DNA from: Malurus cyaneus samueli
Taxonomy: Eukaryota > Chordata > Aves > Passeriformes > Maluridae
Reading direction: 5' to 3'
Length of the DNA: 64,000 bases
Assembly: GCA_009741485.1 (NCBI GenBank)
Contig: CM019238.1
Coordinates: forward strand, 16,147,947-16,211,946
Shown: piece by piece, positions 1 through 11,500 of the stretch
Numbering within the stretch: the first letter of the stretch is position 1
Layout of the letters: each line of letters begins with the position of its first letter
Made by a program: the position numbers and the translations under genes
Notes under the pieces: model-generated
Told to the model about the DNA's origin: nothing
Databases searched by the model: none
What the model saw: only the letters and a program-made list of their open reading frames with translations

Positions 1-446
1 GTGGTTTATCTGAGTGCTAAAAAGGGTGTTTAAAGTCCCCGAGGTTCTTGTGGATCTTCCTTTCTCAGTCTGATCCCACTGTTCCCCCATTCCTGGAGCA
101 CTCAGGGGAATCCATTAATGCCAGTCACTGATGGGGGTTGACCCCCAATAATTCATTTTCTCTGTGCAAAACCACTCAGGTGCTGGTCAGGTGCTGATTG
201 TGGAGTTAATGTGGGCAAAGGATTTGCAGGTGTGGGGTGGGGGCTGCTCAGGGGGTGGAGCCCAGGTGGGAGGGACATTTCGGATAAAAGGGATCCCTGA
301 GACAGGAGAGGGTCCCAGATGCCAGAATGGGGATCCTGGTACAGGTGACAATGCTGTGTGTGGGTTTTTTTTTTGTTTTTTTTTTTTTTAATTTTTTTTA
401 TTTATATTTTAGATTACTGATATTCTTTGATTACTCTTAATTGTGG
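1..446. other. noncoding DNA with T-rich tract
   Basis: No gene is recognised. A short G-rich stretch around 230-300 is followed by a T-rich tract at about 365-400. The open frame across 164-391 begins at GTG, ends inside the T tract and reads as low-complexity Gly-rich sequence, so I treat it as chance. Confidence 0.6.
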
Positions 447-520
447 CTCAGTGATGATTATGGATCAATGATGATTATGGCTCAGTGATGATTATGGTTC
501 AATGATGATTATGGATCAAT
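447..520. repeat. 17-bp minisatellite, about 4.3 copies
   Basis: Four adjacent 17-base units lie at 447-463, 464-480, 481-497 and 498-514, with a partial fifth to 520. Each ends in the shared core ATGATTATGG. The first five bases alternate between CTCAG-type and ATCAA/TTCAA-type variants, so units 1 and 3 are identical and 2 and 4 nearly so. This points to a 34-bp higher-order dimer. No function is implied. Confidence 0.9.
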
Positions 521-3500
521 TTTATTGTGGATCACTGTGGAGGGGTTGCTGTGAGCTATAACCATACTCGTGATGGTTTTTGAGACTCCTGTGACTGGAG
601 GCCTTACTGTGTGAGCTGGAGGCTTTCACACCCTTTGTACACCAGGGTTGTGTCTGTTTAGGCAATGTTCATGGCATGAATTCATTCTCAAGCCTGGCAG
701 AGGCAGTTCTGGCCACGTGGGCTCAGGAGGAACTTTGCTGGAGTGGTTGAGTTGGCTCTCTGGTGAGGAATTTCAGTGTATGTGTATGAGCACTACTGTA
801 ATTAGCATTTGCACAAGTAATGATCCTCAGCCAGGTTTTTAGTAGTTAAATATCCATTCTAATCCATGGAGCTTTTAATTTTCTTTGCCAAATGGTGGTG
901 AAATATTGGTTGTTTTTGTCTAGTATTTTTTTTTTTTTTTCTCTAGGATGCCTCTCTTACTTATTTCTCTGACATTGAAGTATTCTGTCCCTAACTTTTA
1001 TTTGTTCCAGCCTTGCTCCTCTACTCTGCACTCTCTACCATCATATATTGTAATATCATGGAGTTCATACTTCTGCCTAATGTTCATTGCCCTATGTGTA
1101 CTAAAGTGTATTATGATATAGGATAATAGCACCAATTCATGTAATTCAGTTATTTGGGGGTGAAAGATTAAATCACTGCTCCTGTTGCCTTCCCGTTGAA
1201 GTCTTTCAACCTTGCAGATACAATTTGTTTAGATACTTTTCCTATGATTGATAGTGGAGCTGAAAGCAATTTCATTGTAGTGGATGTGGCTGAGCTTAGC
1301 CTGTTGGTAACCTGCATTTCCTGCTTTGTTCTTGGCACAATTCTGAACTGAGCATGGATAAATGAGCATGGACAGTTAGTCTATGTGGCTCCAACCCATT
1401 TATTTAGATTTTTTTTAATCTAATAACTATCATGTAGTTAGATGGCCATAACAAAATACATTGCGTTTCTTCTTACAGAGTTTAATTGCAGATTTCTTGT
1501 ATTCTATCAGGAGGTGCAAATATAAAGTCAGAAGGAAGAATAATTACAGGATTTTTTGCTCTATAGAGAAACACAGGACCCAACAGGTCCATTTCAACAG
1601 ATTTGATATGAGTGTGGTTCAGAGGAGAACTTAGCCAGAGGAAGGTGCTGATTTCATGATGTCCATAAATCCTGTGAGATTTATAGACGAGCTCAGTCAG
1701 ACGGGTTGGAAAATAAAAAAACACTTATTGGGAATGTGCTAATAACAGTTTACTGCCTAAATGCCAATATTCCTCTCATCTGTAGAGAGAAAATAATCAA
1801 CCTCATTAGCATAGTGAGATTTATCAGAGCCACTGATGCTTCTGCAATCTGTACATGGCTTTTCATAGGAACAGCTGAGAAACGCTGCCAAATGTTGATT
1901 GATTTGGAGGCTCAAAGAACTTGCTGAAGAATCATATTTTTGTTATTTGTTTACTTGAGACCTCAAGTAACCCGTTCTATGAAATTTATTTTAGGAAGGT
2001 TAATGTCTTCTGAAAGATTTTTACTTTCCCTGAGTACTTTCAAAGAGTGAATTATATGAATTGTTGGTTAGGGTATATGAGAACCAAACTATCTTTGTAC
2101 CTGTATTTTAAATAGTTCCAAAACTGCAAGTGTTTTAAATTATTATTTTTAAGCATCCATTTAATTTCAGGTCTAAGTCATTTTGTGCATCCTACTTAGG
2201 AAGTTTTGGAGGTTCTTTATCTGTCAGTTTAGAGTGTAGGGGCTTTTAATATTAAACAAAACCAAGAACATACACTTTCAGCAGTCTGAAATCCAAATGT
2301 TTACAATTCACATTGTGCAGAAGCTCCTTCCTGTTGGAATCACTGCTGGATGTGGCATCTGTCCCCCTTTTAGTAGGTGACAAGGTCTGAATGTCACAAT
2401 GTCCTCAAAAGTGGCCCCAGGAAATATTTGCTGTCTTCACTTCATTTGCCAGAAGTTCTTGGTGCCCTGCAGCAGAACTGCTGGGATTTCCACTGCTAAA
2501 AGGGTGGAATGTGCTGGTGTAGGATGGACCCAAAGGGTGGCAGCAGCTGGTTCTGGTTTTGTTTCTGTCTCTATAAAGGTGAGAGAGAATGAGCAGATCC
2601 CCAAATTCATCCCTGCAACACAGGCTACCAAAAACCTAACGAGCTCACGCCTTCAGCTAATTTGCTGCAAGATTTTAAATAATCAAAGCAAATCAGAAGG
2701 ATGCATTTTAAAGAGGGATCCAATCACAGAATGGTGGTGGTGGCCATACAGATGTGGCTGTGTGGGTTCAGCACCTGAAGGAGCTGCAGCTCCGATAACC
2801 CTGTGAGGAATTTGGAGCCTCATCAGAGGGGATGTGAGCAGAGAGCTGATGGCTGGGGACAAAGCTGCCCATATTAAAGAAGGAAATCCATGCTGGGGAA
2901 GTATTTGCCCTCTCAGCCTTCGTGCCAATGCCCAAGGCTGTCACCTTCCCCCTCCAAACCCGATTTGGATCCATGGAAGTCTCCACAGTGAGATTTGAGC
3001 TGTGTGCTCTTCCCCAGGACAAATATGCAAACTGTCTGAGCAGCCTGTGAAACACCTAAAAGATTAATTTCCTTTTAATTATCTTTCTGATCAAACTGCT
3101 GAAGTCAGCAGTCTTCCCCCAGCAGGCAAGGATATTTTTCAGAGAGAAATACCAATGAAAAATAAACTATCAAAACCGTATTTGTATCTGAAGTCCACCT
3201 TTATCTGGCAGTTTGAGGAACGAATGCCTTTAGAGTGGAATAGAATTAATACCTTCTCTGCTGATAAATATCTCATCAAAGCCCCACAAATTAAATTCAA
3301 GTGTCTCTTCCAAAGCTTTTCCTTTCATTACTTGGGCCATATTTATTTATAGTTCTCACCAAACTTATGCAAAAGAATATTTTCAGTATTTTTATATTCT
3401 TAAGTCTGATTAGTGCTGCATTCTCAATGCATGAGGTTTCATCTTTGAAACCTATCTTTGTCTCCATTTTTCCCTCTTTAAAATATGTGGGTTTTTTTCA

Positions 3501-4897
3501 ATATTTCTTTTTTAAAAGTGACCCTTCCTCATAATTGATTGGGTCAGCATTCACAGAATTTAAGTTCTTTAAAGCAGAATCAGCATTTGCTATGACCCCT
3601 CCCCTAGTAAAAAAAAAAAAAAAAAAAATTCCTGTGCTTCACTTTTGGCAAAAACAGTTAGCTCTGGACTGCAGCTCAGAAGAGCTGGCCTATGTTTTCA
3701 TATGTGACACCTTTTTTTTTAGCATAAATAAATATTTAAATGTTCTCTTTGCCTCAAGTCTATATTTTGTTAATGGGAATATTAATACTTTCCATTTTTA
3801 TGGCAGTTTTAATAGATCAAATGCTTAGGACACATTTAGATCCTGTCATTGTACAGATCATAAATAGATATACACACACATAATTATATAGAGAAAAAAA
3901 CTAGACATGCTTCATGTGTTTCACAGTTAATAATTTGGTGTTTATTGCAAGGGAGGACTGAAAAGAATTGGAAAGCTTTCAAAGTTGGAATTTGATTCTA
4001 AATGGGATATTCATATTTTGTGCTCTGTAACCCTGCATTATTTAATATTCTGAATGGTTTCTAACTATACATTTGATTATTTTATTGATTTATTCAGAAG
4101 TTAAGCAGTGTGTAGGTTAAATGTGTGAAGTGTGATACAGTCTTCCAGGTTTTCTAGGTTAAATCCAAATATTTTAACTCCTAGCAAAATTTTCTTTAAT
4201 TCTAATAACCACAAAGCATTGGCAAAGTAAATCTGAGGCTTAAACTATCAAAATTCTGATCCCCACTAGGCCATTAAAATACTTGTTAAGAACATTTCTA
4301 AACAATTTAGAATTTGATCAATGTCCTGTGAATTACTTGCTTAGCAAGGAAAATATTTTGTAAGGTTTCTCTACCATTTCTTGGAGATGGATTCATTCAG
4401 GATGCGCCACATTTATTAATTCAACAAAAACCCAATTAAATTCAGAATGTTCTGACTTTCACCAATGAGTGAGGAGAGTCCTCTGAAGTAATTTGTATTC
4501 CAGTAGGGGAAAAAAAAAATCAAACCTATGTACTGTAACAGGAATAATGAGTAAAACTAATAAATAATAATTGATGAGGATAAGTAAATGGGGTTTTTAC
4601 ATTTTGCCAATGACGTCTCTCAAGTATTTTCACTCAGCTAAATGCTGCACTCCAGGCAGGCCAATGCCCCTTATTTTCAGGTTCTAATCTGTTTTATTGC
4701 CTTTAGGAGTAAAGGATTGAAACACCTGATTTGAGCTATTTTGGCCAATTATTCAGTGTACTACTGTACACAGAGTTAATTGTATTGAACAGTCGTATCT
4801 GGTGGGATTGTAACAACCCCTGAAACTTGTATTTATTTGAAGTGGCTAAAAGGGCTAATTGCTAGTACCCTGACTAACTTAATCTTAGGAGATGATG
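521..4897. other. AT-rich noncoding DNA, no gene recognised
   Basis: This stretch carries short poly-T and poly-A tracts, including A20 at 3,609-3,628, and scattered short open frames. No domain or paired splice signals were convincing. A T-rich acceptor-like site ends near 947, but the frame after it stops within 16 codons and lacks a good donor. Confidence 0.6.
3609..3628. repeat. poly-A tract (A20)
   Basis: An uninterrupted run of 20 A. No retroposed gene body is recognisable upstream, so I cannot assign it to a processed pseudogene. Confidence 0.85.
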
Positions 4898-6468
4898 GTG
4901 ACTTTATAAACAGCATTAGCTGTTTTCTTTGTGCTTTTGCAAACACTTGATATATATATATATATTTAAGGTATTTTATTTTGAAGGTATCTATTTTTTT
5001 AAAGGTATTTTTTTTAAATGACCAGTAGCACAGGGTATACTCTCATCAGACTTGCCTGAATGATTTGGGATGAATTTATGCTGCATCCCAAGGACAGGGT
5101 CCTGTGAATCTCTTCAGGATTTGGGGCTGTTCTGGTTACTGCATCCCCCTTCGAGTGCTCTGGCTCTATTGCAACTCAGTGAAGTTCTGGAAGGAATTTT
5201 ATAGCTCCTACAAAGCCTGGAAGTTTTGTAATGAGTTTTAGAGAAGTCTGGAAGGCAGCAGACAATGAGCTGAGGAGAATGAGTGCCGTTTGCAGCTGAG
5301 GAGTTTGGTGGAGCCGTGCCTGGAAAGCGCTCTGGCAGCTGTGTGCGAGCCCTGCTGCACCCTGCAATTCTGAAAAGGGAAACTCTGGCAAGGGAATCCC
5401 CCAGAAGAGCCAAGAGCAGAGCCAGCCTGGCCCAGAGGAGCCAGAATTTCCCTCTCTCGCCATCCTTTCCAGCCCATATGGCACGGGAAGGAGCCAAGCT
5501 CCTGGTGTGCTGATTTGGGGATGCTGAGCTGGGTGAGAGAACGCTGCTGGGGCATTGCTGCAGCTGAGCAACTCCTCCAGGAGTTGTAAGAGAGGATCTC
5601 TGGAGATTTTTTGGGCTTTTGAACAGGCTGGAATTGTCGGTGTGATGAGTTCCAAACCAGGGTGACATCCAAAAGGTGCAAAGGTGCGTTCCTCCCTCTC
5701 CAAAATTGGGTTCTTACCGTGTCTGTGCTTTGTCTTAACAACTGCAGGGGTCATTCTCAGGTCATGGGATGGGTGCCATGAGAAATTTTATCCAAAAAAA
5801 AAAAGAGATAAATGTTAGTGAGCCCCATGTAGGGCATTGAAGTGTTTTGTGTGCTGGGGGGAACTCACAGGATCAGCACAAGGAGGGAGATTGTTTGGTC
5901 CGAGGCAGGATCGATCTCCTGAGGGAAGATTTTTGCATTATTTGAGGATCAAAATTACATGTTCACGGGGCATAAAATTGCTGCTGTGCAGTCTGAAGTT
6001 GTGTGATAACAGTATGAAATTTTATGTAATGAGAGCATTTCTCATCTCAGATGGAGCCTAATTGTGTGCTGTGTGTCAGATAAAGGAGTCGGGCGATGCT
6101 GCAATTCTGCTGCTGCTGGGAAAATGCTACTTTTTGTTTCTGCTACTTATGTTTTACAATGTTGGAAATTATTTGAAACAATATTCTATTTTTTTCCTAA
6201 AAAAACGATGTTACCTGATTACAGAAACCCATTTATGTAAGGTACAAAAGATCAGAATTTTTGCTCTAAACTTGTAATCCATCTTTTGCAGAAAGTAGCC
6301 TAAAACAAGAGACAATTTTAAAGAAAAGTACTTCTCAGTGGCTGCATCTAAACTGTTCTTTCTTGAGGTCTTCTGAGCACACAGGGTTCTAAATTTATCT
6401 CTCTGCATATTTGCTGCCTGAAGACAGCTCTTGGAGTTGGATCTAATGTGATCATATGGATATTTCTA
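4898..6468 (+). repeat. arm A of a 1.57-kb inverted repeat
   Basis: The reverse complement of this segment reappears at 15,850-17,421 with mostly single-base differences. Arm A fits its surroundings: its edges run smoothly into flanking DNA and its CpG is normal, so it looks like the native copy. It contains a (TA)n run at 4,950-4,965, a GC-richer core at about 5,100-5,760 with overlapping open frames in all three minus frames, and stops next to the poly-A tract that begins at 6,468. The minus-strand frame across 5,754-5,176 (192 codons) is not kept as one frame in arm B, which argues against coding. It is not a repeat family I recognise. Confidence 0.9.
4950..4965. repeat. (AT)n microsatellite
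   Basis: Eight AT dinucleotides. The same run, reverse-complemented, appears in arm B near 17,353-17,368 and helps anchor the alignment of the two arms. Confidence 0.85.
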
Positions 6469-8404
6469 AAAAAAAAAAAAAATCCCTCAGTTCTCCCCCT
6501 ACAGCAGAGCCCACTCCAGGATAGGATACCTGGGAGTCCATCTGTCCTGACAGAAATAATCCTGGGAAAGATGAACATGTGGGAGTATTTCCTAGGTGGC
6601 CCCTGGCACTGGATATGTGCAATTTCCATGGAAGGATTTACACTTTTGTGAAAGAGAGGGAGATTTGAAGCTTAAAAGGAAACTGGAAGAGCAGAGAGCT
6701 TGCCAGGAGTAAAAAATAATTGAAAAAAAAAAAAAGGCAGCAAATGTGGATTCCTAACAACTGTGAGGGAGTTATTTGGGGTTAAATGGATAATGCACTG
6801 GACTGGCATCCAAGGATGGTTTCTAATTAGAGCTTGCTGGTTTAGGCTAATCTGCTCTGCTGGGTTGTTATCAGCTGTTTCATCAATATAAACTGCTGTT
6901 TATGGCTCAGGAACCAGAATTTCTTTCTTAGAAATGTATGGTCTGGAAATTTCAGTCCCTTCTAGGAACTGGAGTCTCCAAAAGTTTGTCTGATTAGAAT
7001 ATCAATGGCTGCTTTTTCACTGTGCCTGCCACAAGCATCCTGGGAAATCCACAGGATAATGATGGGAATTGTTCTTGATGAACTCCACTGCTTATTTGTA
7101 ATGAAATGCTTTGCTCTGCATTCTGCCATTCTCTTCAGAAATACTCTCAGATTCTTTTACATCCAATTCCCCAAATGCTTTACTCCATTTAAACTTACAT
7201 GAAGTGGGGGAGCATGAAGTTCAGGTTTTAGCAATTACGGTTGGTGAGTCACTGCCAAAAACCATGAAGAGTTTAGGGGATTGTTTTGTTTTGCTTTGTT
7301 CTTTTCCCCCTCTGGTCAGCACATAGTTTTTGTTTTTTGTTTTTTTTTAAAGAGTTTTATTAGAAGCCACTAATGAAAATAGTTATGCATGCTGATATTG
7401 TGTAAGGAATCTTTTTTATTTATCGTCACTCTTCATTTATTTGCTGGTGGATGATGGATTAGTTTAGAAATAGACATTGCAAGTACACAGACTTCAATTT
7501 CAAAAAAGTGCTTGGCAGAAATAACTCAAGACATAAGCTTTCTGTAAGAGGAGGTGAAAGCAAAGGATGAGATTTGGCCAGAACTTGTTCTCATATGGAT
7601 CTTTATTTCTGTTTTGTTGCTGTAGGACGGGTACAGATTGCGGACAATATTGTAAACTCTGATTTTAACATAATCAAGTAAAGAAATTGTGTTTCTCTTG
7701 TATTTGTGAGCTTTTAGCATCCTGGTGATTTTCTCACTGTGTAGTTCTCACTGATTTCTCTCTCATGCTAAGAGAAGATGAATAGTACACGTAAGGAAAA
7801 AGGAGAGGAGCTGGATGAATTTCCACTGTTAGAAGGAGCTGCATAAACCAAGAGCTCAGGCAGCAGCCTGCACTTCTGGTATTGTTTTGGATTTATTTAA
7901 AATCCTCCAGTCTGCCAGCGAGGTTGGGACCATCCCTGGAGAAGAGGAGCTTTATGCCATTGCCAAGAAGCATCTCTTTGATTAAACACATCAATTAATT
8001 CTGCTGTAATCTAACAAAATGGGCTCCTTTTGGCTTTAACCTTTCTTAATGTGGCATGTCTGTCGCAGACAAGAATGTTTTAATTGTGGGAATAATGCTG
8101 TGCACATAAAGAACACTGCTTTTTCTAGGAGAGAGAGAGCAAACAAAACCCCTGAACTATCCCTCGGCGTGTTCTGGTGTGATTTGAGTAGCACAGTTTG
8201 CCAATAATTTTATTTATCACTGACAGCCAGGGTCAGTGGCTGTTGGGAGAGTTGTAGGACAGCAAAACTCAGGTTTTGCTGCTCTGAGGACATTGGAAAG
8301 GCTGCAGTAAATCTGTCAGCAGATGTGTGACAGACACCTGAAACCATCCTGTGGAATTACACCATTCCTAAAAGCTCTTGGATCTTTCTCAATGTAAGAT
8401 GTGC
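6469..8404. other. noncoding DNA, no gene recognised
   Basis: It starts in a poly-A tract (to about 6,481), with a second A13 tract near 6,723-6,735. A possible 52-base exon at 7,626-7,677 was considered and rejected. About 7,900-8,060 is free of simple repeats and resembles ordinary single-copy intergenic or intronic DNA. Confidence 0.6.
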
Positions 8405-8546
8405 TATGGAATCGTTAGAATAGAATCATTAAAGTTGGAAAAGTCCTCCAAGATTGAGTCCAGCCTGTGACTGAACACCACCAGGTCAAATAAACCATAA
8501 CAGAGTGCCACGTCCAGGTGTTGATATCTGTGTGCCCAGGGACTGG
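8405..8546 (-). mobile_element. CR1 LINE fragment, 3' end, minus orientation
   Basis: The plus strand reads like the reverse complement of the CR1 3' end. Degenerate 8-mer terminal repeats (GAATC-type) at about 8,408-8,430 are followed by AAAGTTGGAAAAGTCCTCCA and a stretch matching the conserved 'AACACCACCA...TAAACCAT...TGCCACGTCCA' landmarks from family knowledge. Only about 140 bases of the 3' end remain, as is typical for 5'-truncated CR1 copies. Several substitutions and indels make it old and inactive. No reverse transcriptase coding is present. Confidence 0.85.
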
Positions 8547-11500
8547 AAATTCATAATTAATAATTAAGGAAAATACAGAGCCATTCCTATTTTGTCTGTT
8601 TCTCATGGAATCAAATTATGGCTTGAAAACAGAGAAATAATGTTTGAAACAAGTTTGCAGGTACAAATGGGGTGTTTGCAATGGGGATTCCCATTGAACT
8701 CCATGCTTGATTTCTCCCTGGGCTTTAAGGGAAAAGCAGTGCAGCACCTTCTAGGGGTAAAGCTGTTGAGAAAACATTTGTGGTTTTATTTCTGTCAATG
8801 CAGTTGCGGGGTTCTACCTGCAGAAGTCGTTGCTGTTTGATGTTGTGTGAGGATGGCTCACCTAATGAATACTTGAAACCCTTTTCTGCCAGGTTAATCT
8901 ATTTTTCATTAGCAGTCTCTCTAGGATAGCACAGGTTTGTTGGTGCTCTCAAGGACACAGGATCTTGTAATCTTTTGTTACATAAAACTGAACAAGTCTG
9001 ATCTAATGAGCATGAGAATTGAGATATCTGCTGTGAGCAGAAGTTGGGATAAGTCAGGCTGTGCTCCTGCTCTGCTGTTGCTGTGATCCTTGTGTGAGCA
9101 GTGGCCAAATGAGTGTTTTTAAAAAAATAGTGCCCAATTCTGGGACATGAGCTCTGGGATTTAGGATTCCCAGTGGAGGGATTCCCTGCAGGAGGAGGAT
9201 TCTTCCCTGTGCCATCTTTCTGTTGCTTTGCCAGAGCACCACGTGCACGTTCCACCAGCAACTCAGTCCTGCCAGGCTCCTCAAAGATGGACAGAATTTC
9301 TCTGAATTGCTGCCTGATTTATGATTAAACTGATACTGGGAAAAGCACTGTCCCTCTGATAACTTTGAGGAAAAATTGGCCATTTGACCTTGTATTTACC
9401 AAAGACAATATCCAGCTAGCTGCTCTCCCTTCCAGGTCACTGTGACATCCCAGCCCTTTATTGTACATTTTCCTTGAGGCACCAGGGCTTTCATTTTGCT
9501 TGATGTAGAGTAACAGAAATGTTTTGATTGAAGGGACCAGCCAAAGCTAACTTCAGTGTTTACCCTGAAGCGTGATCCCTGCGAACACGTGGGGTTTATT
9601 CATCCAACCATTACAGAAAATGGTTTTTGAAGAAGAATTACTCTTACATTCAGTGATTTCACAGTAAATGAAGGCCCAGAGTCTCCCCTGTGGGGCTGCC
9701 ATTGCACAGAAAGGTAGGGATTGAAGAAGAGGGGAAGGCTTGTATGTCGAACTCAAACATGTCAAGTGTTCACTTCTTTGCTGCAGAAGAATAATGCATT
9801 TAATTAGACCATCGTTGTGACAAATTGGTTGTGATGAGGCCGTCTATCTCAGGAGAGTGATGCTAATCTTTCTTGTAGTTTAAAGGCTCTCCTGTGCTGG
9901 CATGAGAGAGATAAGTAATATTTTTGGGGCCGTGGGAAAATTAGAAATCCTTCCTGTTGGAAAGGATTGGGTGTTTCAGTTGTGTTTTATAGCTATTTCT
10001 TTACATGAGGAATGGTTTTGAGGTCCATACAAATTTTGAAGGACTAAATCCTGCAGAGCTCACCTTGTGTCTGACCTCTTCCCATGTAATGGAATCTCAA
10101 ACACATGGTTTGACTCTCCTGCACCTGAGAAACCTGAAATCCTGACAGAAGGATCACCCTGAATGAGACAGCAGGGTTTGCAGGACAGTGTGGCACCCTG
10201 AGACACCTTCTGAGCCACCAAGTGCAGGTGTTTATTTTTATTTTAATTGAAGTAGACCTCAGCATTTGGTGAGGATTCCATGGACATTTTCTGCTGCAAG
10301 CAGCCCATTTCTCACGCGTGGTGAAACCCACAGTGTAGGCATTCTACCAGGAAGAACCTCTGAGAATCAAATTATCGATGACCCAGGGGCTTACTGGTCA
10401 GCTGAGCTGTGCTTGGAACTGGTGAACATTTCAATCCTTCATTCTTGGCTTGCTTCAGTTTGGGAGAAATTCTCCAATAAGGCAGAAATTGCCCACTGCA
10501 GCAGGAGAGACCCTCCAGAAGAGCTGTTCCAATGCTTTATGGGCACTGCCGTGATGCAACACCTGCACAGTGATTTTTTTTAAGAGCTCCTTGTGTAAAA
10601 CTAATGCAGAAACAACTCTTGTGTATGGCATCAGCTTGTTAGAATTGCTGCCTCTGAAGAGCTGTTGTGAGTTGGAGGTTTAAAGTGCTTTGTTTTGTGT
10701 TTGGTTGATGAATTCTGCACAGAAATGGGGCTGGTGTGTTCAGTTCTTGGAGCTGCAGGGTGGCAAAGCACTGCTGACAAAATCACCCATTGGGAATTTG
10801 GAAGCACAAAGTCCAAGGGTGGCCTCTATCAAGCACTTTATAGGATTTCCCAGCAAAGTGTGGAGTTTATTTTGTTTGGTTTTCTTTTAATCTATTGACT
10901 CAGCATCTAAAGAACCAGATTTGTGCTGATACAAATGCAACAGGAGGATTTTAATTTTCTTTTTCTGCTCTCTACCATTCCACTGTTTTTTGTTTGGTTT
11001 TTTTTTTATTCTGTTAGCGATTTTGGAAGAGGTGTTTTTATTGTTATTTCTTGGTTTCAGAACCTTGTTTTGTCAATGTTGTATTTGATGGAATTTCCTG
11101 TCCATTTCAGTGTGACATGCAAGGTTTCTCACCATGGAAATGTAAGAGTAGGCAGGGTAGTAGGTATTTTATTTATTTATTTTTCACTTTTATCTTCCCC
11201 CTTCTCTCCTTTATACTTTGCAGTCCTTTTCCTGGATTTTCCCTGCACTAACCTCTTTGACTGATCGAGTGGACTTTTTCCCTTCCCTAACAAGTCTGGA
11301 AGGTTTGTGTGAGGAGGAGATGGAGTGAATGGAGTCATTTGCTCCAAAGTTTGTGGCCAGTTTGAGGTTAATTGGTGAAAAATTGGCCAAAGCTGCAGAG
11401 AGGATGAACACACCCAGCCCTGCTGTCCTGCAGGGAGTGAAAAAAGGGAATTAGGAATTCTGGTGGTGCTGCTGATTTATGGAGGAGCAGTTTCAGATTA

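Noticed and set aside
941..1000. T-rich acceptor followed by a short open frame
   Set aside because: The frame stops within 16 codons and the only donor-like site is poor.
5114..5754. Three overlapping minus-strand open frames of 167-192 codons inside arm A
   Set aside because: All three frames are open over the same GC-rich core, none shows a domain, and the 192-codon frame is not kept intact in arm B. This is a composition effect.
7626..7677. Possible 52-base exon after a TTGCTGTAG acceptor
   Set aside because: The donor (ATCAA|GTAAAG) is weak, the length is not a multiple of three and there is no supporting neighbour.
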